Virus record (IMG/VR): IMGVR_UViG_3300008120_000806
Location: 1 to 23,085 of that record
From: a virus
Direction: 5' to 3' (one strand)
DNA length: 23,085 nt
A model generated the notes under the pieces. It searched no databases. It was not told where the DNA came from and saw only the letters and a program-made list of their open reading frames with translations. This document shows, in pieces, positions 1-9,885 of this stretch; positions within the stretch are counted from its first letter, which is position 1; the number at the start of each line of letters is the position of its first letter. Position numbers and translations under genes: made by a program.

Positions 1-1938
1 GACTGTGCTTATAGTACCATCAGCGTTTTTCACTACTGGTCTATTCTTAAGGTCAATATTACCTTCTTCAACTGGTTTCACTTTCATTGATAATTCACTT
101 ACATTCTTAGTAAAGATGTCTTGATAATATCTTGTATAGAATTCATTAGACACTTCATTAGGGCTCTTACCTTGCAATGTGGAGTATGCTTTTAAAGCTG
201 TGTTTATACGACCAACATAGTTAGTATTAAACTCTTCTGATCCTCCTGTAGCAATGAGTGTTCCGTCCCAGTTCTGACTGATACGAACCTTCTCATTAGG
301 GTTCTCAGCTCTATACTTCATAAAGTTATTATATATGACTCTGTTGTATTCGTCAACACCTTTTAGTAATTGAGATGCTTGATACTGATCAATATACTTA
401 GCTGCCTCTTTAAACTTAGGATCACCTATTTGTTTAAACATTTCTTCCATCGCACTAAACTGTTTCTTTTGTTGGATAGTTCTATCTTTAGTAGATAGGA
501 AATCAGAGTCAAAGTTGATGTAACCAATGTAGTTATCTAAAGCTTGCTTAAATACAGGAACAACAGTAGCATCCCCCTTGCTAATGCTTGTACTAGCAGA
601 GTTTAGATAACCACCATTGATTGACAACTTCTCACCATTTTGTAGAACAATAGAACCTTTTTGGAACACATTCTCTATATTTGCTTGTTCTTTTGGATTA
701 GCTTGACCTTTTTTCATCTTTTCTATAATGCCAGTAACTGCTAAATTACCATAATTAATTAAAGAATCTTCTAATTTATTATTTAAAGCAAACTTGTTAA
801 GATATGGAGCTAGATCACTTAATGTCTTAGTATAGACAGGATCAATACCCATGTTACGTAGCTCTAATTCAGATAACTTAGTGTTAATCTTAGAATTAGT
901 TTCAAGGATCTCAGCATAGTTCTTACCTGTAGAATCATTCTTAAGAGCTGTAACTACACCATCTAGTTGTTTATTAAAAAAGTCAGCTGCTTCTTTAATC
1001 TCAGGTTTATTATAGAACTTACCAAACTTAGTATTAAAGTCTAGTTTCATTTGGTTAGCTAACAAGTCTAATGTAGTAATCTTTTTATCTAAAGGAACAT
1101 TAGGATCTTTCATTAAAGTATTGAATTGAGATAATCCAGATCTATAAGAATCATTAACTACAGACCACTGAACATTATTGTTTACAATTTCTTGTAATTC
1201 AATTTCATTAACATTTTTCTTGGTAGTAGCTAAACGTTCTATATTTTTAGATATACGCTCATCTTCCATAGCTTTAGTTACTTCTCTATCTAAAGCACCA
1301 TAATCAAGATATTCTTGACCATCTTCACCTCTAATCTTAGGAGCTCTAAGTAAATACTTTTCACCTAGTTCTCTTAGGTTACGACGTTCTTCCTCTACAG
1401 TTTTTCTTTGTGCTTCATATAAAGCAGAGTCTAACTTAATAGTTTGTTGAATGTTATTTAGATCTAAAGTTTGTTGAGCTTTAGATAAAATCTCTCTACT
1501 AAATCCAGGATTCTTTGCTAGAGCTTCACGAGTAAGCTGATTAATTCTAGATGTAAACTCATATTCATTAATCTTACGTTGATCTTTAGCTGTTTGTAAG
1601 AAGTTTACTTTATCATTAATAGTTTTAACGATACCAGGAATTTCAGATTCTTTTAGGGAAGGATCATTTAATCTATCTTGCATAGTTTTAATATCAAGAT
1701 TAGTTTGTGCAAGATAAGTAGGACTTTGTTTTTGATAGTCCTCAATATCCTTTTTAATAGATTGTTCTATATCACTAGTAGCACTATACTTCATAACTTC
1801 CCCTGCTACTTCTGAAACAAATCCTAAAGTCCCAGCTAATTGAGATACATCATTAGCTATTAATCCAGCCTTATCTGATACAGGATTAGCTGCATAGCTA
1901 GGTAGATTCATTGTTTGTGAAAAGCGTTCTCTTGCCAT
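1..1938 (-). CDS. Large internal virion (ejection) protein, 3' end outside window
   Basis: This frame is open from the ATG at 1936-1938 to the left edge (646 codons, no stop), so the C-terminus is missing. Its start shares one base with the stop of the upstream 1608-residue gene (TAATG), which suggests translational coupling. The protein is hydrophilic and mostly helical, with many Lys, Glu, Asn and Gln residues and long charged stretches, for example around residues 80-260. I see no signal peptide or enzyme motif in the visible part. Residues 627-646 read NIDLKNRPVVKN followed by ADGTISTV. I recognise this sequence from other phage internal virion proteins, where it precedes a conserved C-terminal module. 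The position after gp13-, gp14- and large gp16-like genes suggests a T7 gp15/gp16-type role in forming the DNA ejection conduit. That role is inferred from order and composition. A lytic transglycosylase domain, if present, would have to lie beyond the edge. Confidence 0.8.
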   Translation of the reverse strand, partial: MARERFSQTMNLPSYAANPVSDKAGLIANDVSQLAGTLGFVSEVAGEVMKYSATSDIEQSIKKDIEDYQKQSPTYLAQTNLDIKTMQDRLNDPSLKESEIPGIVKTINDKVNFLQTAKDQRKINEYEFTSRINQLTREALAKNPGFSREILSKAQQTLDLNNIQQTIKLDSALYEAQRKTVEEERRNLRELGEKYLLRAPKIRGEDGQEYLDYGALDREVTKAMEDERISKNIERLATTKKNVNEIELQEIVNNNVQWSVVNDSYRSGLSQFNTLMKDPNVPLDKKITTLDLLANQMKLDFNTKFGKFYNKPEIKEAADFFNKQLDGVVTALKNDSTGKNYAEILETNSKINTKLSELELRNMGIDPVYTKTLSDLAPYLNKFALNNKLEDSLINYGNLAVTGIIEKMKKGQANPKEQANIENVFQKGSIVLQNGEKLSINGGYLNSASTSISKGDATVVPVFKQALDNYIGYINFDSDFLSTKDRTIQQKKQFSAMEEMFKQIGDPKFKEAAKYIDQYQASQLLKGVDEYNRVIYNNFMKYRAENPNEKVRISQNWDGTLIATGGSEEFNTNYVGRINTALKAYSTLQGKSPNEVSNEFYTRYYQDIFTKNVSELSMKVKPVEEGNIDLKNRPVVKNADGTISTV

Positions 1939-4900
1939 TATGGATTTTCCCTTCCGTGTATCAAATTAAGTAAATTGAATGTTGACTCATTCTCTTTATC
2001 TTTTAATAAGTTTTCTAATTTTTGATTATTTTTATCGTACTCACCATTCATTTTAGTCCAAGTATATTCAATTAGACTACGTTTAAGAGTTTTTCTAGTC
2101 TCTTTATCTAGTTCTAAAACTTGATCTCCAATTTCTTTAAGTGTTGTTTTATTCCATTTTACACTATCTTTGTCATGTAACACTGATAAGAAGCTATTCA
2201 TTAATTGGCGTTTCTTAGATTCAAGTTCAGGATCATTTTTAAGTTCAGGATCAGAGATAATCTTAATGATTTCTCTGTGAATATTAGACGCCATGTCTTT
2301 TATCTCAGTAGTTCTATCTTTCTTAACCTTACCAGCTGCCCAGATATCTTCTTCTTTAGTAGTTGTAAAGCCAATAATTTGAGCAAAGGCTTCAGCACGA
2401 GTAGCATTTAGACCTAAAGGTTTACCTTGTTTAGTAATTTTATCTTCAATAGATAGCATTAATTGAGCTTTAGCCCAGTTATCCATACCTGAAGCAAAAC
2501 GTGAAGCTTCTAGTACTGTTTTACTAAAGTTTTGTTCAGATATATCTTTAGTTACAAACCAAGAATTAAGAGTATTAATAGTATCAGGAATACGACCAAT
2601 AGCTGATAAAGCTGGGAATCTAAATCCACTAGTATCACCATTTAACATTTTAACCATCTCTACCATTAAGTCAATATATGGAATACCTAAACCAGACTCA
2701 CCATATGGATTAAGGTCTTTAGAGAAGTTAATCTTAGGATCTATATCATCACCAGCCAAGGCTTTGAATAAAATATTCATAACTCTATCATAAACACCTT
2801 TTCTGATCTCTTCTCTAAACTTAATAATGTCAGGATCTTGTGAGGAAGCTAAAGAATCTATTAACATCTTAGTACCCCAAACACCATAAGCACCCCATAA
2901 GAAACCTCTACCAGCAAAAGCTTTAAGCCTATCAGTTCTAGAAAGAATACTACCACCTTCTTGGAAACCAAGTAAGAATTGTTTTTGTGTGATTGCAGCA
3001 AACTGCATCAAGAATGATAAAGCACCACGTTGATATGGGAATGCTTGTGCTTTTGTCATACCTCCAGATAATCTACTACCTTCGTATGATATTACTTCAA
3101 GAGCTTCGGGAGTATTCCAGTTTTTACCTGGATTTTGTTTTTGCCAAAAATCTTTTGCTTGAAACCACATAAATATTCGGTTTGACAGTTCAGCTGCATC
3201 AAAACCCACTGCTCTAGCTAGTTTAACTCCAGCAGCAGGAACAGCTGTAATAGCAGCCGTACCTTTTTCTAAAGGTGTTTCAACTAAAGGTCTAGTAGAA
3301 TCTATTAAGATCTGATTAACTAATAAGTTTTGATCAATTGATTGTAATAATCCAGATTCTTTAATAGCTTTAATTGAAGCTTCAAAATCAGCTTTATTTA
3401 TAAAGTTACTTACAGAAGCGTAAGCAAATTTATTTATAGCTTTTTTATAAGGTTTAAGCATTTTAGCCTCATCAAGTAAAGCTAAACGACTAGCAAGCAT
3501 CAAAGCTAGGTTTTTAGAGCCTTGTATAGGAAAGCTAACAACATGCTCAGCAATCTGAGAAGTTTGTACAAACCATTGTCTAGGAACGTTAAAAGTAATA
3601 TAAAATAAAGAAGCTACACGTTGAGGTGCATTGATAATCATATTTTTATTACCAATTTCACGTAGTACATTACTAGGAATTTTATATTTCTCTAATACAT
3701 CAGCAGCTACAACAAGAGCACTAGGAATAGAATCAGACCAGTCAGCAAATGAAGTAACTGTGCTATAGTACTCAAACTCTGCTTTAGCCTTTTCAAACTT
3801 AGCTTTCTCAGCTGCAGACATAGCTCTTGGTAATGGTTCAATTAACTCAATACGTGGTGGGAACTCACCTTCTCTAACTCTTGGTAAAAACTCTTTATAA
3901 TTCTTAATAAAGTAAGTTTCAAATACATTCTTATAAGAACGTAAAGCATCCATACGAGCTAAACTTTGAGATGTCTTAATTAAAGCTGTAAGTGGATCTT
4001 CAATACGAGCCGGGCCTTGTAGTGATGGTAGTCTTTCACCACGGCGTAAAGCATTACGTACCACTTCACCATGAACTTCATATAGAGATACACGATCACC
4101 TAAGGATTCTTCACGAGCCTTACGTAGAGATACTGTATGATCTGGTAGTCTAGCTTCAAACTCTTTAAGTAAAGCATCAGCTTCATACTTAGTAGTAGCA
4201 GCTGCAACAGATCTAGAGTAGTTCTCTAGTTTAGTCTTGTCCATGATCTGATACCCATTAACATTAAGTTCTTTAGGTACAGCATCAATAAAGAAATGTT
4301 CTCTGTAAAGCACTGGAGAATATCCAGGAATTCTTCTAATAAGTTTTTGTGGAAGGATATCAAGTTTTACTCTATCTCCAACTAAACCATATTCATAGAT
4401 CTTACCAGTAGCTGTATCCGTAAAAGCTTTTTCTAGAACTACTAGCTGTTTACCACCAATGTTATATACTCCATCAGTTTTAGATCTATCTAATTCAAAT
4501 TCCACAGGAAGATCTAATGTAAGATCCCATACTGATTTAGGAGGTAGGTTACCCTCACCAACGAATGCAAAGTCTTTTCTAGCAGCACCAATGTACTTAC
4601 CATCTTTATATAGACCATCAACATAGCCTTTACCAATTAATTCATTTCGTCTAGCTCTATCTGTTAAAGCTAAATCAAAGTAATTAATTTGTCTCCAATA
4701 AACTTGTTTCTCAAATAAAGTATCAAGTTGTTCTGTAGATAGTTTAGGGAACTTTAATCTTAATTCTTCTTTTGTAAATAACTCTCTACCTGCTTCTTGA
4801 GCATCATAAACAACAGTAGCTAATTCATTTTTAAGTTTACCATCGCCTAGTTTCTGTTTAACTAAACTAAGAGTTTGAGCTGATAGGTAAGAAGCTTTTT

Positions 4901-6764
4901 CAGCTTGTCTAGCTAAACCTTGTTCAATCCAAGGAGCAAACTTACCAGTAGGAGTAATCCATTTACCAAAAGTAGTTTGTGCAATCTTAGAAATGTCAAA
5001 TTTATAACCAAAGTCTAGAACTGTTTGTACAGATTGAGGTCCACTTAAAACATTAGATAGTAGATCATATTCTTTATTATATTCCCATTCAACTGCAAAT
5101 TGTTTGTTATCCATAACATCTGCTGTAAATTTAGGATCAGCTCGTAATGAATCAGGAGTATACTTTTGACCAGTAAGTCTATCAGTAATATAAACAGAAC
5201 CTCTTTCTTCTTGTGGAAGACTGTCTAGTTGTTGTTTAAGATTGTCATAGGCATTAATAACACTTTCTCTAGAGTTAAAGAAGTAGTTACTATCTCTACC
5301 AAAGACAGCTTTAACTTGGAATAGAGTATCAGCTACATTAACAAGAGAGTTAGCTTGCATGTATGTAGGAGATGTAGATTCATTAATAATCTTGGTAACA
5401 GCACTAATATCAGATCTACGTTGTTCTACATCAATAACGTTAGGATCAAACTGTGTGTTCTCTAAAACGTTTTCTAGATCTTTATTAAGTTTAATAATCT
5501 CTTGATGCAAACTAGGATTGTTTCTAACATCTGGAGACTTCTCTGTAGTTTTAGGTAAGACATACTTATGAATTAATACACCAGGATCTTCCGCACCTAA
5601 AGATAAGGCAGTTTGTCCTGTTTGATCTTTAATACCTGCTTCTATAAGAGGAGCTGCAACAGCTGGATTAGCTTCTACGGTATTATCAAGAGGACTATCA
5701 GGACGAATGTCAATAGTTTCATCTCTCTTAGTAAACTTTTTAGTAATAGCTTTACCACCTTTGAATAAAGGGCCTCCAAAGATTAGCACAGCATCAGTAA
5801 GAACTTGTACTTGTCCTGGTTTAGTCTTACCAGATTGAGCTGCTTTCTCATCTAGTTTTTGAATAACAGTACCAATACCACCAGTAATACTATTAATTAC
5901 TGAACCTTCATATTCTTTTTTAATAGCTTCAAACTCAGACTCTAAACCTAGTTTCTTAACAACAGTTTCTATTCTTAAATCAGACCAAGATGTAACAGGG
6001 CTAGTAGCTGCCCACTCTTCCCCTTTAGCAATAGCATTTTGCCAATCAACATTCTCTTTATTAATAGCTTGCTTAGTTAGGTTAGTAAAAGCATGACCTC
6101 GAGATTCAAGGAAAAAAGGTAAAGAACTAAAGAAATTAGCAAGACCTAAGAGCTCACCACCTACATCTTTAGCAATCTGACTTGGAGCTAGGGTTTTACC
6201 CCAATCAATATTACCATTTGGTTTTCTAATGATAAGACCTGGAGTTAGTCCTTCATAGATTTTTGGCATATTGTCGAGAACGGTATCAAAGAAAGATTCT
6301 TTACTTAGATCCTCTTTACGTGAAGCTATATCAGTTTTTTTATTTTGTAAAAGATTTACATTAGTATCTTGGGATGCATCATCTAGGTGTGTATCTCCTA
6401 TTGGTAAAGACGCAATACGCTGAACATACTTATCTTTAATATCAGAAGATATATACCCTGTAGTAGAGTATATAGATAACATCTTAGTCTTTTGTTCTTT
6501 AGGAACATTAGGATCATTAATAAGTCCTAGAACTGCTTCTTTATTATTAGAGTCTTGTTCAGACATCCACATTTTTTTAGCATCTTCTAAAGATTGAGAA
6601 TACCCTTGCTGTGTTAGTTCTCCATACATTTGAGTATAGTTATTAACTGGATCTGTTCCATAAGAACCAGCTGCATAGAAAGCATCATCATTAGCCTGTA
6701 CTTCGGGTACTGGCTTAGTTGTTACTTCTATTTCAGGTAATACAAAATCTTCAGAGAATTCCAT
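1938..6764 (-). CDS. Giant internal virion / DNA ejection protein (gp16-like), 1608 aa
   Basis: This 1608-residue protein is the largest in the window, somewhat longer than T7 gp16 (about 1.3 thousand residues). Residues 1-150 are acidic and polar. Residues 200-345 contain apolar patches such as LLGLANFFSSLPFFLE (205-220) and VLTDAVLIFGGPLF (321-334). The middle is mixed and helical. Residues 1045-1310 are rich in amphipathic helices (ASLFYITFNVPRQWF at 1051-1065; GALSFLMQFAAITQKQFLLGF at 1247-1267). The last 100 residues are highly charged. This layout suits a protein stored in the capsid that inserts into the host envelope during ejection. I see no transglycosylase ExxxxP/GLMQ-type motif and no polymerase motif. 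The start follows a weak AGGAT site and lies 14 bases after the gp14-like gene. The gp16-like role is inferred from size, order and composition; a large polyvalent phage protein of another kind is the alternative. Confidence 0.8.
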   Translation of the reverse strand: MEFSEDFVLPEIEVTTKPVPEVQANDDAFYAAGSYGTDPVNNYTQMYGELTQQGYSQSLEDAKKMWMSEQDSNNKEAVLGLINDPNVPKEQKTKMLSIYSTTGYISSDIKDKYVQRIASLPIGDTHLDDASQDTNVNLLQNKKTDIASRKEDLSKESFFDTVLDNMPKIYEGLTPGLIIRKPNGNIDWGKTLAPSQIAKDVGGELLGLANFFSSLPFFLESRGHAFTNLTKQAINKENVDWQNAIAKGEEWAATSPVTSWSDLRIETVVKKLGLESEFEAIKKEYEGSVINSITGGIGTVIQKLDEKAAQSGKTKPGQVQVLTDAVLIFGGPLFKGGKAITKKFTKRDETIDIRPDSPLDNTVEANPAVAAPLIEAGIKDQTGQTALSLGAEDPGVLIHKYVLPKTTEKSPDVRNNPSLHQEIIKLNKDLENVLENTQFDPNVIDVEQRRSDISAVTKIINESTSPTYMQANSLVNVADTLFQVKAVFGRDSNYFFNSRESVINAYDNLKQQLDSLPQEERGSVYITDRLTGQKYTPDSLRADPKFTADVMDNKQFAVEWEYNKEYDLLSNVLSGPQSVQTVLDFGYKFDISKIAQTTFGKWITPTGKFAPWIEQGLARQAEKASYLSAQTLSLVKQKLGDGKLKNELATVVYDAQEAGRELFTKEELRLKFPKLSTEQLDTLFEKQVYWRQINYFDLALTDRARRNELIGKGYVDGLYKDGKYIGAARKDFAFVGEGNLPPKSVWDLTLDLPVEFELDRSKTDGVYNIGGKQLVVLEKAFTDTATGKIYEYGLVGDRVKLDILPQKLIRRIPGYSPVLYREHFFIDAVPKELNVNGYQIMDKTKLENYSRSVAAATTKYEADALLKEFEARLPDHTVSLRKAREESLGDRVSLYEVHGEVVRNALRRGERLPSLQGPARIEDPLTALIKTSQSLARMDALRSYKNVFETYFIKNYKEFLPRVREGEFPPRIELIEPLPRAMSAAEKAKFEKAKAEFEYYSTVTSFADWSDSIPSALVVAADVLEKYKIPSNVLREIGNKNMIINAPQRVASLFYITFNVPRQWFVQTSQIAEHVVSFPIQGSKNLALMLASRLALLDEAKMLKPYKKAINKFAYASVSNFINKADFEASIKAIKESGLLQSIDQNLLVNQILIDSTRPLVETPLEKGTAAITAVPAAGVKLARAVGFDAAELSNRIFMWFQAKDFWQKQNPGKNWNTPEALEVISYEGSRLSGGMTKAQAFPYQRGALSFLMQFAAITQKQFLLGFQEGGSILSRTDRLKAFAGRGFLWGAYGVWGTKMLIDSLASSQDPDIIKFREEIRKGVYDRVMNILFKALAGDDIDPKINFSKDLNPYGESGLGIPYIDLMVEMVKMLNGDTSGFRFPALSAIGRIPDTINTLNSWFVTKDISEQNFSKTVLEASRFASGMDNWAKAQLMLSIEDKITKQGKPLGLNATRAEAFAQIIGFTTTKEEDIWAAGKVKKDRTTEIKDMASNIHREIIKIISDPELKNDPELESKKRQLMNSFLSVLHDKDSVKWNKTTLKEIGDQVLELDKETRKTLKRSLIEYTWTKMNGEYDKNNQKLENLLKDKENESTFNLLNLIHGRENP

Positions 6765-6778
6765 TAGTTTATCCTAGA

Positions 6779-7327
6779 TTAACTAAAAATGTTTTCAAAT
6801 GTTTGAAACCCACCTGTTTTTGTAAAGATATCGCCAGCTATACCACCTATTTGATTCCAACCTTTAGCTTCACCCATAGCTGTATAAGCTTCTGTACCAG
6901 CTTCACCGATAGCTCTACCAAAGTCTCCTTGTTGTCTAACGTTACTAATATTACTAGCTTCTTGTGTTGTAACAGCTCCAATTGCTCCTACTGAAGAAGA
7001 TGTACCACCAATACCTAATCCACCACCAGCAGTTTCAGTAAGGACTTGAGCACGTCTAATACGAGCTTCTCTTTGTTGTTGAATCATAGCACGTCTAGCA
7101 TTAATATCATTAAGTCTAGTTTGTAATTGTGTTTGACGAGTAGTAGCTTCAGCTGCTTGACCTGTAGCTTTTCTTTGTTGCATAAAGCTAGCAACTCCTA
7201 CTATAGGACTAACTACATTACCAATAGCAGATGCTACTTTTATAATCGGACCTGCGGCTTTAACAACAGAACTAACTGCTGCTACTGCACCACCATATCC
7301 TACTTTTCTTGTATTTTTATGTTTCAT
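6779..7327 (-). CDS. Internal virion protein, T7 gp14-like
   Basis: This 182-residue protein has a short basic N-terminus, then a long apolar Ala/Val/Gly/Ile segment at residues 11-48 that could be one or two membrane helices. A Gln/Arg-rich coiled-coil stretch follows at about residues 55-95 (for example QTQLQTRLNDINARRAMI at 66-83), and the tail is Gly/Ala-rich. T7 gp14 and related ejection proteins have the same plan: an N-terminal hydrophobic segment followed by a polar helical region. They form a pore in the outer membrane during DNA delivery. The location between a GNAT-fold gp13-like gene and a very large internal protein matches the T7 order. Primary sequence identity to gp14 cannot be judged by eye, so the assignment rests on composition and synteny. 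Confidence 0.7.
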   Translation of the reverse strand: MKHKNTRKVGYGGAVAAVSSVVKAAGPIIKVASAIGNVVSPIVGVASFMQQRKATGQAAEATTRQTQLQTRLNDINARRAMIQQQREARIRRAQVLTETAGGGLGIGGTSSSVGAIGAVTTQEASNISNVRQQGDFGRAIGEAGTEAYTAMGEAKGWNQIGGIAGDIFTKTGGFQTFENIFS

Positions 7328-7328
7328 A

Positions 7329-7634
7329 TTATAACTCCAGTTTATATAATAATTTAGTACCTTTATCAGTCTGAGCTAAATACCCAGTATCTTTAAATCC
7401 AAAAAACCTATTAAATTTTGCTTCTTTTTCTGAATCACAGAGACTATATATTTCTGTGAATCCTTTATCCTTTAAACATTTAAGAATAACTTTCCAGATT
7501 TGTTTGTATCTTTTACACTCTTGAACACTCCACTTTTTAAACTCCAAGTGCATGATCGTTTTCTGTAAGAAGGGTTCATAACTTAAACCGACAAACCCAT
7601 TGTCTTCTTCTTTATATATTACTTTTAAACTCAT
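7329..7634 (-). CDS. Small GNAT-fold-like protein in the T7 gp13 position
   Basis: This 101-residue protein contains EKEAKFNRFFGFKDTGY (residues 69-85), which resembles the C-terminal 'N..A..F..K.GF...G' signature of GNAT acetyltransferases. The acetyl-CoA-binding R/QxxGxG/A loop is not visible, so it is probably not an active acetyltransferase. T7-like phages carry a small protein of this fold (gp13, DUF2833 family as I recall) between tail protein gp12 and internal protein gp14, where it is needed for normal virion assembly. Here it lies between the gp12-like and gp14-like genes. Its ATG shares one base with the stop of the tail gene (TAATG). The structural or assembly role is inferred from position. 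Confidence 0.65.
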   Translation of the reverse strand: MSLKVIYKEEDNGFVGLSYEPFLQKTIMHLEFKKWSVQECKRYKQIWKVILKCLKDKGFTEIYSLCDSEKEAKFNRFFGFKDTGYLAQTDKGTKLLYKLEL

Positions 7635-9883
7635 TACGGCTTACTTGTAGCTACTGCAGTTACTCCCCAACCTAGAATTTGCATATCTTTTCCAGCTTCA
7701 GATTGAATCTTTAAACTAACTGTTTTACCTGAGCCTCTGAGTTTATTCTTTGTTACAATAACTGAATCACCATAGTCAAATGGATCAGCAGGACCACTTG
7801 GTATATAGTTTCTTAGTAGTCTATATGCTTGGAATTGATTACCCCATTTACCACTGTTAGCAGAATTAGTCCAATTCCACTGAGCTTGCACTAAACAAGA
7901 TGAAGGATTGTCAATTTCTAGATTAGCTCCAACTGTTGTAAAGCCATCTTCAGTTCTGTTAAAATAAAAGAACACATAGGGTATTTGTTTATTTCGTAGG
8001 ATATCACCAAATAACTCATAACCAGTTACAAGATAGCTAGAGTAATTAGCTCCAGTACCACTACCAGCTGTTTCCCAATCTGTAAAACTTCTATTTACAA
8101 ACTTAGAGATAGTGAAAGAGGTTCCAACCATTGTTAAGAAACTAAATTGAGTACTTCTAGATGCAACTAATGGTTCAGTAATAATAACTTTATCAGTTGA
8201 CGTTACTATAACTTCATCAGTACCTACAAGAACATCTGAGTCTGTAGTTGTTATAGAGTATCCTGGAATATCAACATAGTCAGCTATGTATGGTGAATTA
8301 CTTGCAAGACTAGAAAACTCATTAACGTAAAAAGCTTCTAGCGTTAAATCTAAAATAAGTTCTTTATTATATTTATTAATATAGTTACTAGTACTATAAG
8401 TATCAGTGTCATTATAAAGCCAACGAACTCTATTTTCTTTCTCATCATAGAATCCTTTACAGAAGTTTTTACCTACTGTTGGGATGTTTAAGAATAGAGT
8501 TTGAATTGTGGTTAATGAAATTGATTTAGCTGTAAATCTACCAGATGATGGGTCTGGAGTTAGTAAATAAATACCAGCTTTAGACCAATATACAAAGTTA
8601 CCATTAACATTAACAATAGATTTAGCGTTTTTAACACCATTGGTTGATACTTTACTTGTTTGGAATGAAGTAGCTATAAAGCCACCAGTATCACCGTAGA
8701 CTTCCCATACACCATTATCTGCAAATACTAATAAAGAAGATTGAGATGAAACAATCTTTATGATTTGAGTAGCTTCTGGTAGTTGTATTGTACCACCATC
8801 AGTTGTAACTAAATCATTAATTTCAGGATCTGTAGGGTCAGCTTCTTGATAACAAACTCCTAGTTTATCATCTCCTGTAACAACAGAAGTAAAGAAAATA
8901 TAACCACTATAATTAGGTGATCTAGAATCCCCACTTGTAATAGATGAGTTTACACCAGAATAAAAAATACGGCTAGCATAAGACGCTACAGTAGAGAAAG
9001 ATCCATTCTCTTTATCTAAAGGTAATCCAGTTAATCCTGCATTAGCTTCTCGTTCTGCTCCTCTATTAAAGGCATCAATAATATAACTACCCTTAGCAAC
9101 TTGGAAGTTAGACTGTGAATTGTTTTCCATAGTCTGACCATCATATTTCTCATAGTCACCTGAGCTAGGGTTAGTAATCTTACCATTTATCCAAGAGTCT
9201 GCATTAGATGGATACTGTCCTATTTGAGTAAAAGTACGATCAATTGCGTCTGCTCCAGTACTTGTTTGGATTGTAGGAGCCCAACCTTGATTTCTTAAAT
9301 TATACTTATGTTTATTAGTTAAAGATGTAGGACGTTGATTTACAAGTAAGCTGTCATCTACACCCCAAATATCACGAACTTCAACAGTAATGTTAGACTG
9401 AGTAACAGTATCTGTAGTTGAGTTATAAGAAAGAAGAATAGGATAGGTTAAATCTTCAGAAACAATAATTAATTTATTATTAATTGTAGCTGTTTCAATA
9501 TCAGCTGTATTCAGACCAGCTAAAGTAATTGCAGAACCACCATTAAGAAAGTTAGCACTAGGAGCATTCGTAAGTAAATCAATAAACCAAAGTTTATCAA
9601 GAATACGAATAACACCAATAGCTACTGTGGTATCACCACCAGGAACATCCCATTTATGAAATGATTGTTTACCTGTTTGAAGAGCAGCTGAAGAGAATCC
9701 TGTAGCTTTGAGAGAGTAACCACCTTCGTAATCTAATCCTAGACGTCTAGATCTAGAACCATTACGGTTAAGGACAAAGTTACGTTCATCTATGGAAGCA
9801 TTTTCAGGGAATGTAAGAGGACTTGCCTCTGTAATTAAACCCTTTGTAAATGATCTATAGATCTTCTCATTACCTACAGCCAT
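7634..9883 (-). CDS. Tail tubular / nozzle protein, T7 gp12-like
   Basis: This 749-residue protein is rich in Ser, Thr, Asn, Gly and aromatic residues with alternating short strands, as expected of a beta-propeller tail protein. Residues 10-45 (RSFTKGLITEASPLTFPENA, then IDERNFVLNRNGSRSRR) form an N-terminal signature I know from podovirus tail B / stabilisation proteins: a 'GL.TEAS.L..PENA..DE.NF....G.RSRR.G' pattern. Further along, residues such as SSQSSLLVFADNGVWEVYGD and NFVYWSKAGIYLLTPD look like repeated propeller blades. The product should form the distal part of the short tail below the gp11-like adaptor. It is followed with a one-base overlap by the gp13-like gene. T7 gp12 and P22 gp10-type proteins are the two closest functional analogues, and I cannot separate them by eye. 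Confidence 0.8.
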   Translation of the reverse strand: MAVGNEKIYRSFTKGLITEASPLTFPENASIDERNFVLNRNGSRSRRLGLDYEGGYSLKATGFSSAALQTGKQSFHKWDVPGGDTTVAIGVIRILDKLWFIDLLTNAPSANFLNGGSAITLAGLNTADIETATINNKLIIVSEDLTYPILLSYNSTTDTVTQSNITVEVRDIWGVDDSLLVNQRPTSLTNKHKYNLRNQGWAPTIQTSTGADAIDRTFTQIGQYPSNADSWINGKITNPSSGDYEKYDGQTMENNSQSNFQVAKGSYIIDAFNRGAEREANAGLTGLPLDKENGSFSTVASYASRIFYSGVNSSITSGDSRSPNYSGYIFFTSVVTGDDKLGVCYQEADPTDPEINDLVTTDGGTIQLPEATQIIKIVSSQSSLLVFADNGVWEVYGDTGGFIATSFQTSKVSTNGVKNAKSIVNVNGNFVYWSKAGIYLLTPDPSSGRFTAKSISLTTIQTLFLNIPTVGKNFCKGFYDEKENRVRWLYNDTDTYSTSNYINKYNKELILDLTLEAFYVNEFSSLASNSPYIADYVDIPGYSITTTDSDVLVGTDEVIVTSTDKVIITEPLVASRSTQFSFLTMVGTSFTISKFVNRSFTDWETAGSGTGANYSSYLVTGYELFGDILRNKQIPYVFFYFNRTEDGFTTVGANLEIDNPSSCLVQAQWNWTNSANSGKWGNQFQAYRLLRNYIPSGPADPFDYGDSVIVTKNKLRGSGKTVSLKIQSEAGKDMQILGWGVTAVATSKP

Positions 9884-9885
9884 TA

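Noticed and set aside
1938-6764. Virion RNA polymerase or lytic transglycosylase activity in the giant protein
   Set aside because: No polymerase motifs and no transglycosylase Glu/GLMQ-type motif could be seen in the translated sequence. Size alone is not evidence.
6719-7357. Plus-strand Cys/Ser/Thr-rich ORFs (91 and 76 codons) opposite the gp14-like gene
   Set aside because: Their composition is what the reverse complement of Ala/Gln/Arg-rich coding sequence gives. They have no ribosome site or recognisable domain.
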